Assembly (NCBI GenBank): GCA_021826605.1
Contig: JAKAZF010000224.1
Coordinates: forward strand, 1 to 5,672
Reading direction: 5' to 3'
Source of the DNA: Planctomycetota bacterium
GTDB taxonomy: Bacteria; Planctomycetota; Phycisphaerae; WQYP01
DNA: 5,672 bases
The translations under genes were made by a program, and so were the position numbers. Every line of letters begins with the position of its first letter. The stretch's first letter is position 1. Positions 1 to 5,543 of this stretch are shown in pieces. The notes beneath the pieces are model-generated. The model made no database searches. It was not told the origin of the DNA and saw only the letters and a program-made list of their open reading frames with translations.

Positions 1-324
1 GGCATTGACCGGATAACCTGCATCCTCCCATGCCATAATGCCGCCTGAAACTGAGACGGCTTGATTAAATTCGGCATCGGACAATTTTCGCAATGCCATT
101 CCCGATGGATTGCCGCTGCGGCAAATGAGATACACGGGTTGATCGGGGTGTTGCTGATGTCGAGCGATGGCCTCGCGATTGATTTCATCAAGCGGAATAC
201 ATTTTGAATTGGGCACATGCTGACTCTGAAATTCCGCCGGAGTGCGGACATCTATCAACAAGGCCCCGCCGGTATTGGAATATATCTGATAAAATTCGCC
301 AACGCTGATTTCTTTTTTATCCAT
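1..324 (-). CDS. Rhodanese-like domain protein (3' end off the left edge)
   Basis: Rhodanese domains carry sulfane sulfur as a persulfide on an active-site cysteine. The minus-strand frame opens with ATG at 324-322 and stays open for 108 codons to the window edge, so the C-terminus is missing. The N-terminus MDKKEISVGEFYQIY leads into LLIDVRTPAEF (about residues 22-32), the conserved DVR-xxE-F strand-loop. The active-site loop is CRSGNPS at residues 68-74 with C68 as the predicted persulfide cysteine, followed by VSGGIMAWEDAGYPV (about 92-106), the usual end of a single rhodanese domain. GGAG lies 9 nt upstream of the ATG. It sits 60 nt downstream of the AhpD-like gene on the same strand and is probably co-transcribed with it. 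It may be a stand-alone single-domain protein, or the domain may continue into a membrane tail as in YgaP-type proteins; the sequence needed to tell is outside the window. The family assignment is secure; the substrate or partner is unknown. Confidence 0.9.
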   Translation of the reverse strand, partial: MDKKEISVGEFYQIYSNTGGALLIDVRTPAEFQSQHVPNSKCIPLDEINREAIARHQQHPDQPVYLICRSGNPSGMALRKLSDAEFNQAVSVSGGIMAWEDAGYPVNA

Positions 325-333
325 TACGACATT

Positions 334-337
334 CTCC
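334..337 (-). promoter_or_regulatory. Ribosome binding site of the rhodanese gene
   Basis: Read on the minus strand this is GGAG, separated by 9 nt from the ATG at 324-322. It supports that start codon for the rhodanese gene. Confidence 0.55.
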
Positions 338-340
338 ACG

Positions 341-356
341 TCGGTCTGCAGGCCGA
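341..356. repeat. Near-perfect 16-bp palindrome between the AhpD-like and rhodanese genes
   Basis: TCGGTCTGCAGGCCGA matches its own reverse complement at 7 of 8 base pairs; only 345/352 fails, as a T/G pair. It lies in the 60-nt gap between the two minus-strand genes, 3 nt upstream of the rhodanese Shine-Dalgarno. It could be a binding site for a dimeric regulator or a small mRNA hairpin, but in the leftward transcript the central mismatch becomes C-A, which weakens the hairpin reading. There is no run of T, so it is not an intrinsic terminator. It could also be chance. Confidence 0.35.
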
Positions 357-384
357 TCGCCCTGAACGGCAAACTGACGATAAA

Positions 385-744
385 TTATGCTGTTTTAGCC
401 GCGGGTACTTTCAATGCATCAAGCGCCTCGGTAACGCGCGGCAGGTAGGTATAACTTGGCCCCCCCTGCATCATGACCGCTACACCGGCGGCATCAAGTA
501 TCTGTTCACGGGTGGCACCGGCAGCGACCGACGCCTTTACATGGGCATAGATGCAATTTTCACAGCGCACGGCGAGGCCGATGCCCAGCGCGATGAGTTC
601 CTTTTCCAGAACGGTGAGGGCACCAGGTTTCATCGCGGCCTGATGCAAAGCCCCGAAACCTTTGAGGGTATCGGCCATCTCGGCCTTTACGGCGCGGGTC
701 GCTTCCGCATTGTTTTGGTAGTAATTCTCGGCATTTGTCGGCAC
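385..744 (-). CDS. AhpD-like / carboxymuconolactone decarboxylase family protein
   Basis: This is a small (119 aa) all-helical protein of the AhpD/CMD superfamily. Members with a CxxC motif act as cytoplasmic thiol-disulfide or peroxidase-partner proteins, others as decarboxylases. Residues 45-68 hold the diagnostic pattern: E49, then RCENC (C61 and C64), then H68. The spacing E-(12)-C-(3)-C-(4)-H equals that of mycobacterial AhpD (E118, C130, C133, H137), but the AhpD His inside the CxxC (H132) is Asn here (N63). The C-terminal half, AAGATREQILDAAGVAVMMQ, is typical of the family. The frame is open further upstream to an ATG at 810-808. I chose the GTG at 744-742 because it has AAGGAG 7 nt upstream, and because the extra 22 residues would come from the intergenic promoter region and do not look like the family. 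It is probably the first gene of a unit with the rhodanese. The in vivo substrate cannot be read from the sequence. Confidence 0.88.
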   Translation of the reverse strand: MPTNAENYYQNNAEATRAVKAEMADTLKGFGALHQAAMKPGALTVLEKELIALGIGLAVRCENCIYAHVKASVAAGATREQILDAAGVAVMMQGGPSYTYLPRVTEALDALKVPAAKTA

Positions 745-751
745 AACAGGA

Positions 752-757
752 CTCCTT
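752..757 (-). promoter_or_regulatory. Strong ribosome binding site deciding a GTG start
   Basis: The minus strand reads AAGGAG here, 7 nt before the GTG at 744-742. It is the main reason for preferring that GTG over the upstream in-frame ATG at 810-808 for the AhpD-like gene. Confidence 0.75.
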
Positions 758-766
758 TTAGCAACT

Positions 767-775
767 TGTATACCA
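767..775 (-). promoter_or_regulatory. Candidate extended -10 promoter for the AhpD-like/rhodanese unit
   Basis: On the minus strand this reads TGGTATACA: a TGn extension directly before TATACA (4 of 6 matches to TATAAT). It would start transcription roughly 15-20 nt before the GTG start, just upstream of the Shine-Dalgarno. No good -35 box is seen at the right distance. A second candidate lies further upstream on the same strand: TTGACT (835-830) and TAATGT (812-807) with a 17-nt spacer. Which one is used, if either, cannot be decided from sequence. Confidence 0.3.
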
Positions 776-800
776 GATAAATCCGCCCAAGCCTTGCCCA

Positions 801-808
801 GTATCAAC
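801..808. repeat. Direct repeat copy 1 (GTATCAAC)
   Basis: The 8-mer GTATCAAC occurs here and again, identically and in the same orientation, at 849-856, 48 bp apart, within the 158-bp divergent intergenic region. This copy overlaps the weaker leftward -10 candidate (807-812). The pair may be regulator half-sites, or chance. Confidence 0.25.
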
Positions 809-835
809 ATTAGAGGTGACGGATTGGATAGTCAA
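807..835 (-). promoter_or_regulatory. Candidate -35/-10 promoter, leftward
   Basis: The minus strand reads TTGACT (5 of 6 to the -35 consensus, at 835-830), a 17-nt spacer, then TAATGT (3 of 6 to the -10 consensus, at 812-807). Good -35 and ideal spacing, but a weak -10. It would give the AhpD-like gene a leader of roughly 55 nt. Confidence 0.28.
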
Positions 836-848
836 GGTGGATGCGGCG

Positions 849-856
849 GTATCAAC
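849..856. repeat. Direct repeat copy 2 (GTATCAAC)
   Basis: Second identical copy of the 8-mer at 801-808. It sits in the loop of a short imperfect inverted repeat (GCGGCG at 843-848, CGCTGC at 856-861), upstream of the mnmA -10 box. Functional meaning is unproven. Confidence 0.25.
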
Positions 857-890
857 GCTGCCCAAATGAGAGAACTGTCATAGATGCGGT

Positions 891-896
891 TATAAT
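891..896 (+). promoter_or_regulatory. Perfect -10 box (TATAAT) of mnmA and the downstream operon
   Basis: TATAAT matches the sigma-70-type -10 consensus at 6 of 6 positions. With standard -10 geometry (hexamer at -12 to -7) the predicted +1 is base 903, the A of the mnmA ATG. No convincing -35 is found 16-18 nt upstream (that stretch is roughly GAGAGA) and there is no TGn extension. No Shine-Dalgarno precedes the ATG, which fits a leaderless mRNA. Confidence 0.55.
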
Positions 897-902
897 CCGG
901 GC

Positions 903-2036
903 ATGTTTGATGAGCCAACGGGCAAAGGAAAGAAGGTGGTTGTCGCCATGTCGGGGGGCGTGGACAGTTCCGTCGCAGCCGCTCTTTTGCAGCGACAGGG
1001 ATATGAGTGCATGGGCGTTTTTATGCGTTTGGGTGGCGAGATGGATGAGGACACTTCCTGCGATCCCGATGCGCGGAAGGCTAATCGTAAGGGATGTTGT
1101 TCCACCGGTGACGCCGCGGACGCACGCTACGTGGCGGGATTGCTGGGGATGGATTTTTATGCGTTGAATTTCCGATCGGATTTCGGACGCATCGTAGACT
1201 ATTTTGTGCAGGAATATAATGCTGGCCGTACGCCAAATCCGTGTGTGCGTTGCAATGAATACCTGAAATTTGGAAAATTGGCTCGCTACGCCCGAGCGGT
1301 CGGTGCGGACTATGTCGCCACCGGTCATTATGCGCGGGTGGGCCGAACACCGGGCGGCAGACCGGCAATCCGGCGTGGCAGCGACCTGACGAAAGATCAA
1401 AGTTATGTTCTTTTTGGGGTGCCGCCGGAGGAATTGCCCCGCATGCTTTTACCGATTGGGGATTACCCTAAGAGCCAAGTGCGGGAGATGGCGCAAGAAT
1501 GGGGATTACCCGTCCATTCCAAGCCGGATTCACAGGAAATCTGCTTTGTGCCAAATAATAACTATTTCGACCTCTTGTCGAAAAAAAGCCCCGAGAGCAT
1601 ACGACCGGGAGAGTTTATCGGTCCGGATGGCAACGTGGTGGGAAAGCACCCCGGCCACCAGCGCTTTACGGTGGGCCAACGGAAGGGTGTGGGCGTGGCG
1701 TTTGGATATCCCATTTATGTCACGGCGATTGACAGCCAGACCAATCGTGTGCATCTAGGCCCGGCGGAAGAGCTTTTGTCGCAACACCTGCTGGCCAACG
1801 AGATAAACTGGCTGGATGACGATTTGCCCCGGCAGAAACGGTGCCTGGCCAAGGTGCGTTACAATTCGCAACCCGCACCGGCGGTTGTAACGCTTACCGC
1901 CGATCACAATTTATTGGTCAGTTTTGACCAGCCTACAGCGGCCATTACACCTGGTCAGGCAGTTGTGTGCTACGAGGAAGATCGGGTTCTGGGTGGAGGA
2001 TGGATACAGAAGGTCAGTCGCACGCCGTTGGCGTGA
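903..2036 (+). CDS. mnmA: tRNA-specific 2-thiouridylase MnmA
   Basis: MnmA adenylates and then thiolates C2 of wobble uridine 34 in the Lys, Glu and Gln tRNAs in the cytoplasm, taking sulfur from a persulfide relay. The 377-aa protein has the usual family length and domain order. The N-terminal PP-loop ATP pyrophosphatase motif SGGVDSS is at 17-23. NPCVRCNEYLKFG at about 112-124 carries C117, equivalent to E. coli C102. ATGHYA is at 139-144, KDQSY at 164-168, and SQEICFV at 210-216 holds catalytic C214, equivalent to E. coli C199. The central domain has FTVGQRKGVG (255-264) and the C-terminal barrel ends with TPGQAVVCY and LGGGWI (363-368). The segment at 53-66 with C53, C65 and C66 is cysteine-rich. 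I chose ATG 903 because family members have about ten residues before KKVVVAMSGG, though no Shine-Dalgarno precedes it. An alternative is GTG at 936, which has AAAGGA 6 nt upstream but would remove the conserved lysines. It is first in a run of five plus-strand genes. Confidence 0.97.
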   Translation: MFDEPTGKGKKVVVAMSGGVDSSVAAALLQRQGYECMGVFMRLGGEMDEDTSCDPDARKANRKGCCSTGDAADARYVAGLLGMDFYALNFRSDFGRIVDYFVQEYNAGRTPNPCVRCNEYLKFGKLARYARAVGADYVATGHYARVGRTPGGRPAIRRGSDLTKDQSYVLFGVPPEELPRMLLPIGDYPKSQVREMAQEWGLPVHSKPDSQEICFVPNNNYFDLLSKKSPESIRPGEFIGPDGNVVGKHPGHQRFTVGQRKGVGVAFGYPIYVTAIDSQTNRVHLGPAEELLSQHLLANEINWLDDDLPRQKRCLAKVRYNSQPAPAVVTLTADHNLLVSFDQPTAAITPGQAVVCYEEDRVLGGGWIQKVSRTPLA

Positions 2037-2947
2037 GGGAAAGCGTTCGTACCGGCATCAGTTCTTCCGGGGATGATGGGCCGAGAATAACTGTGGTATT
2101 TGCCGGGGCATTGGGCGATACGGTTTTGCTTCGGCCATTGATGGATCGGTTGCGGTCGCTCTATCCGGCTTGCCACATCACTTTAGTCACAACGAACTCT
2201 ATTGGCCAATTATTTGCATCTTTGGGTTGGGCGGATGCCGCGGCGGATATCAACATGCATGATCATCATCGCTGGTTTGGTGCCGATCATGCCGATGCGT
2301 CGGTGCCATGGGCAAGGTGCGATTGGCTTATCAGCGGCGTAAGTAACGGCCATGACTGCTGGGCGATGGCGGCTCAACGCCACACCACTGCTGGACGAAT
2401 ATCGTATTTTGACCCTCGGCCAGAGGGAGGCACATCCGATCACATTGTTCTGCAGTGGTTTCGACAATTGGATGTCGCTGTCGGATTCAATCCGGTTGAA
2501 CCGGTGCCGGGATCGCGGTCAAAATGGAAGCCCGTTGGCTCGACGGTATTGATTCATCCCGGCAGCGGCGGGCAGGCCAAATGTTGGCCACTGGATAACT
2601 TCAAACGGCTGGCACGGGGACTGATTGCGAAAAACCTGCATCCGCGGTTTATTCTCGGACCTGTTGAATGCGAACGAATGACCACGACGGCGATATCAGA
2701 ATTAAGGCAGGAATTTGATACCATTAAGACGTATGATCTCCCTCATCTGGTGGAGGAATTGTCATCGGCACTGGTATTTTGCGGCAATGACAGCGGTGTG
2801 GCCCACCTTGCGGCGGCGTTGGGTGTACCGACGTTGGCAATATTTATTTGCAGTAATCCGAAGTGGTGGCGGCCCATAGGACCAATGGTGCGTCGATTGG
2901 TGCGGCCGCAGGTGTTGGCCCAAGCTGCAGCGGTTATGATGCATTAA
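2000..2947 (+). CDS. Glycosyltransferase family 9 protein (ADP-heptose:LPS heptosyltransferase-like)
   Basis: GT9 enzymes transfer a sugar, classically L-glycero-D-manno-heptose from ADP-heptose, to lipopolysaccharide core or other glycans at the inner face of the cytoplasmic membrane. From the ATG at 2000 the protein has 315 residues. The first strand and glycine loop ITVVFAGALGDTVLLRPL (30-47) includes the GD pair with D40 as the likely catalytic base. The second Rossmann domain has VLIHPGSGGQAKCWPLDNF (183-201), the nucleotide-diphosphate site, then LGPVE (219-223) and FCGNDSGVAHLAAALGVPTLAIF (260-282), the family signature. The acceptor and donor sugar cannot be inferred. The start is uncertain. 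ATG 2000 (GGTGG 3 nt upstream) overlaps mnmA by 37 nt; GTG 2033 forms a GTGA overlap with the mnmA stop and gives 304 aa; ATG 1967 is also in frame. All lie before the conserved domain. The gene is probably co-transcribed with mnmA. Confidence 0.9.
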   Translation: MDTEGQSHAVGVRESVRTGISSSGDDGPRITVVFAGALGDTVLLRPLMDRLRSLYPACHITLVTTNSIGQLFASLGWADAAADINMHDHHRWFGADHADASVPWARCDWLISGVSNGHDCWAMAAQRHTTAGRISYFDPRPEGGTSDHIVLQWFRQLDVAVGFNPVEPVPGSRSKWKPVGSTVLIHPGSGGQAKCWPLDNFKRLARGLIAKNLHPRFILGPVECERMTTTAISELRQEFDTIKTYDLPHLVEELSSALVFCGNDSGVAHLAAALGVPTLAIFICSNPKWWRPIGPMVRRLVRPQVLAQAAAVMMH

Positions 2948-2968
2948 ATTGTGGTGGTCAGTAACACT

Positions 2969-2973
2969 GGAGG
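2969..2973 (+). promoter_or_regulatory. Strong ribosome binding site for a TTG start (glutamate dehydrogenase)
   Basis: GGAGG lies 6 nt before the TTG at 2980-2982. It decides the start of the dehydrogenase; the first in-frame ATG (3061) has no comparable site. Confidence 0.8.
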
Positions 2974-2979
2974 AAAACA

Positions 2980-4302
2980 TTGACTCCGACTCTGCGGGTT
3001 CCCATCGAATTGCCCAATGCCAAGCCGCTTTCTCCGACAGACCCCGATTCCCTATTCGCCATGGCGGTAGAGTCGGTCAATCAGGCCTGTGAAGTTGTCA
3101 ACGCACCCGGGTATGTGCGAGCCATCCTAAGCCAGCCCAAAAATGAATTGATCGTTCATTTTCCCGTGCGGCGGGATGATGGCAGTTATGAAATATTCAA
3201 GGGTTACCGCATTCAGCATAACAATGTGCTTGGTCCGTATAAAGGCGGCATACGGTACCATCCGGAAGTGAGTCTGGATGATGTAAAGGCCCTGGCGCTT
3301 TGGATGACGATGAAGTGCGCTTTGATGCGGCTTCCATTTGGCGGTGCCAAGGGTGGGGTAAAAGTTAATGCACGCGAACTTTCCTCGAATGAATTAATGC
3401 GATTAACGCGCCGCTTTACCTCGGCGATGGGCAATCATATTGGCCCCGATCATGATATTCCGGCACCGGATGTAGGCACCAACGCTCAGATTATGGATTG
3501 GATGATGGATACCTACATCAATACCCATACCGATGGTGCGCACCAGGGTATGGTGCATGTGGTTACGGGGAAATCGGTGGGTTGTGGTGGCAGCGAAGGA
3601 CGTGAAAAAGCAACGGGTCAGGGCATCTGCTATGTCTTATCTGAATTGCTGCCGGAACTGAATTTGCGAATGGATACACTCCGCTACAGCCTTCTGGGGT
3701 TTGGTAATGTGGGGGCATTTGCAGCCCAGGCGCTGGGTGCCGAGGGTGGAAAGTTGATTGCGGTGATGGATCACGCCGCCGCACTGGTGAACGCCGATGG
3801 GCTGCCAACGGGCGAACTTCAGCAGCATGTGGTTAATAACGGCTCCATCGCCGGGTTTAAATCCGCTGGAACGCGCGAAGTACCGGCCGAAGAATTTTAT
3901 CGAACCTCGACCGATGTATTCATACCTGCGGCGCTGGAGCGCATGATTGATGAGGAAAAAGCGCATTGGCTGGACTGCAAAGTGCTGGTGGAGGGTGGCA
4001 ACGGCCCCACTACTCCGGCCGGTGCGGAGGTTTTGCGGCAACGCGGTATTGCGGTTTTGCCGGCAATCTTATGCAATGCAGGTGGCGTAACTGTAAGCTA
4101 TTTGGAGTGGGTTCAAAACAAGATGGGTGTGCACTGGGATTTGCAGCGGGTTGACCGGGAATTGCAACGCACCATCGTGCTGGCAGCACGGCGTGTGCGT
4201 TTGGCATCGCACCGCCACGATACCGATCTAAGTACGGCGGCATTTGGTGTGGCCGTGGAGCACCTGGCGGATAGTTACCTGCGCCGAGGGATTTTTCCTT
4301 GA
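2980..4302 (+). CDS. gdhA: Glutamate dehydrogenase (Glu/Leu/Phe/Val dehydrogenase family)
   Basis: The enzyme interconverts glutamate with 2-oxoglutarate plus ammonium using NAD(P), linking carbon and nitrogen metabolism in the cytoplasm. The 440 residues match the usual length of the hexameric short-type GDHs. Substrate-domain motifs are GPYKGGIRYHP (85-95, with K88), MTMKCAL (109-115, with K112), LPFGGAKGGV (118-127, with catalytic K124) and PAPDVGTN (161-168, with catalytic D164). VTGKSVGCGGSEGREKATGQG (195-215) precedes the dinucleotide-binding domain with GFGNVG at 240-245. The second strand ends in an acidic residue (IAVMD, D264), which favours NAD over NADP, a weak inference. AGGVTVSYLEWVQN (367-380) is the conserved C-terminal segment. 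The start is a TTG with GGAGG 6 nt upstream, 32 nt after the glycosyltransferase stop. The stop overlaps the next gene's TTG by 4 nt. Glutamate as substrate, and not leucine, phenylalanine or valine, is inferred from overall GDH-like motifs; the gene symbol is used in the broad family sense. Confidence 0.94.
   Translation: MTPTLRVPIELPNAKPLSPTDPDSLFAMAVESVNQACEVVNAPGYVRAILSQPKNELIVHFPVRRDDGSYEIFKGYRIQHNNVLGPYKGGIRYHPEVSLDDVKALALWMTMKCALMRLPFGGAKGGVKVNARELSSNELMRLTRRFTSAMGNHIGPDHDIPAPDVGTNAQIMDWMMDTYINTHTDGAHQGMVHVVTGKSVGCGGSEGREKATGQGICYVLSELLPELNLRMDTLRYSLLGFGNVGAFAAQALGAEGGKLIAVMDHAAALVNADGLPTGELQQHVVNNGSIAGFKSAGTREVPAEEFYRTSTDVFIPAALERMIDEEKAHWLDCKVLVEGGNGPTTPAGAEVLRQRGIAVLPAILCNAGGVTVSYLEWVQNKMGVHWDLQRVDRELQRTIVLAARRVRLASHRHDTDLSTAAFGVAVEHLADSYLRRGIFP
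4286..4290 (+). promoter_or_regulatory. Ribosome binding site for the MFS transporter TTG start
   Basis: GAGGG lies 8 nt before the TTG at 4299-4301, inside the last codons of the glutamate dehydrogenase gene. It supports a TTG start overlapping the upstream TGA, a layout typical of translational coupling. Confidence 0.55.
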
Positions 4303-5543
4303 CACAAGAGCATTTGCCGGCTGAAACAGCCACTATTAAAAATTCCCGCACGCTCCTGCCGTGGTATGTGTGCCACTTCGTTGTTGTGTTTTGCTATTCC
4401 ATGATATCCAACGCGGTTTACTTTTTATGCATATACAGATTGAAGGTCCCGGCTTCGAGCACATTGTGGGTGGCGGCGGGTGGCGGCTTGATATACACAG
4501 TAGCCGCATATTTTTCCGGTCGATTGGTTGACCGTTGGGGTGCCAAGCGGGTTTTATTGGCGGCGACCGGCTCGTGTCTGCTGGTTTTTATCATTGGGGC
4601 ATTGGCAGCGGCGAATAACAATTTCGACCTGATGGCGGTGGCGATTTTTGCGCTGAATCTGCTGGCCACACCGTCATGGCCGGCCATTGAATCGGCGCTT
4701 TCACGCACGCCGGGCACTTTGCGTTTGGGAACGCGAATGATGCTTTACAACCTGTCGTGGTCCACGAGTACATTTATCGCATTTTTTCTGACCGGTGCCT
4801 GTGGGGAACTGCTTGGCTGGTCGAATCTATGCCTTGTTTTGGGTGGCTGTGTGCTGGTGATTCTGGTAGTGACGGCCTTCTGGACTATTCCCCAATCCAT
4901 GATCCAGAAGGAACACACCGCCGACCATGCGGAGGATGCGGCAGTACCTCTTGAACCGATGAAGGCGAGCACACTGTTGATGATGGCGTGGGTGGCCAAT
5001 CTATTTGCGTATGTAAGTGCCAACGCCATGGTGCCCCTGATGCCGGCGGTCACCAAAGGATTGGGAATTAATAACACAGGCGTTGCCACGGCGGTCGGTT
5101 CCATTTACATGTTTGCGCGTGTGATCGGTTTTGTACTGGCGTGGGTATGGATCGGGTGGCGGTACCGTATCCGCTGGAAATTAACGTTTGTCTCCATCAT
5201 GCTTGTCAGCACCTACTTCATTATCGTGTCCCAAAACTTAGCCGAGCTGATTGTGCTGCAGATCGTTCTGGGCCTGGCACTCGCGATGATTTATTCCGGT
5301 TCGCTTTATTATGCCATGCACCTGAGTCGCGGGTCCGGGCATAACGCCGGCATTCACGAAGCTGTGATCGGTGTCGGAACGGTTTTGGGCCCGGCGCTGG
5401 CAGCGATGTCGGGTGAGGCGGGTGCGCTGGGACCCAAAGCTATTACGATTCTGCTCGTACAACTGGCGGGATTAGGCATTCTTCTTGGCCTTTCCTACCG
5501 GTTGAAGCTGCGACTGGGGAGAAAGGCGATACGTGTGCCATGA
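4299..5543 (+). CDS. MFS transporter, 12 predicted transmembrane helices
   Basis: This is a 414-aa integral cytoplasmic-membrane protein of the major facilitator superfamily, the usual length for a 12-helix member. Hydrophobic segments lie at about 22-46, 55-73, 84-104, 109-128, 148-167, 174-195, 224-247, 262-284, 294-312, 314-338, 352-370 and 379-400. A polar, acidic loop at 199-222 (KEHTADHAEDAA) separates the two six-helix halves. The loop between helices 2 and 3 has GRLVDRWGAKRV (74-85), the MFS motif A that marks the cytoplasmic side. The start is a TTG with GAGGG 8 nt upstream, overlapping the dehydrogenase stop as TTGA; the stop in turn overlaps purN as ATGA. The substrate is not identifiable. 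Neighbouring glutamate and purine genes hint at a nitrogen-containing solute, but this is weak because the rest of the operon is functionally mixed. Confidence 0.88.
   Translation: MTQEHLPAETATIKNSRTLLPWYVCHFVVVFCYSMISNAVYFLCIYRLKVPASSTLWVAAGGGLIYTVAAYFSGRLVDRWGAKRVLLAATGSCLLVFIIGALAAANNNFDLMAVAIFALNLLATPSWPAIESALSRTPGTLRLGTRMMLYNLSWSTSTFIAFFLTGACGELLGWSNLCLVLGGCVLVILVVTAFWTIPQSMIQKEHTADHAEDAAVPLEPMKASTLLMMAWVANLFAYVSANAMVPLMPAVTKGLGINNTGVATAVGSIYMFARVIGFVLAWVWIGWRYRIRWKLTFVSIMLVSTYFIIVSQNLAELIVLQIVLGLALAMIYSGSLYYAMHLSRGSGHNAGIHEAVIGVGTVLGPALAAMSGEAGALGPKAITILLVQLAGLGILLGLSYRLKLRLGRKAIRVP

Noticed and set aside
217..780. A 187-codon open frame on the plus strand across the rhodanese and AhpD-like genes
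   Set aside because: It lies antisense to two recognisable genes, its translation resembles no family, and it has no convincing ribosome binding site.
745..810. 22-residue N-terminal extension of the AhpD-like protein from an ATG at 810-808
   Set aside because: The GTG at 744-742 has an AAGGAG site at ideal distance, and the extension would cover promoter-like sequence and is not family-like.
852..1400. A 182-codon minus-strand open frame over the start of mnmA
   Set aside because: It is a shadow of the mnmA reading frame with low-complexity, unrecognisable translation, and its end reaches into the mnmA promoter.
1915..1930. Perfect hairpin TGGTCA-GTTT-TGACCA
   Set aside because: It is only a 6-bp stem, lies inside conserved mnmA coding sequence, and has no T-run, so it is not a terminator; probably chance.
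2948..2979. Possible terminator or hairpin in the gap before the dehydrogenase (CAGT-AAC-ACTG)
   Set aside because: The stem is 4 bp with no T-run and overlaps the Shine-Dalgarno by one base; too weak to call.
4010..4351. A 113-codon minus-strand open frame over the dehydrogenase-transporter junction
   Set aside because: It is antisense to two well-supported genes and its translation is proline- and histidine-rich noise.
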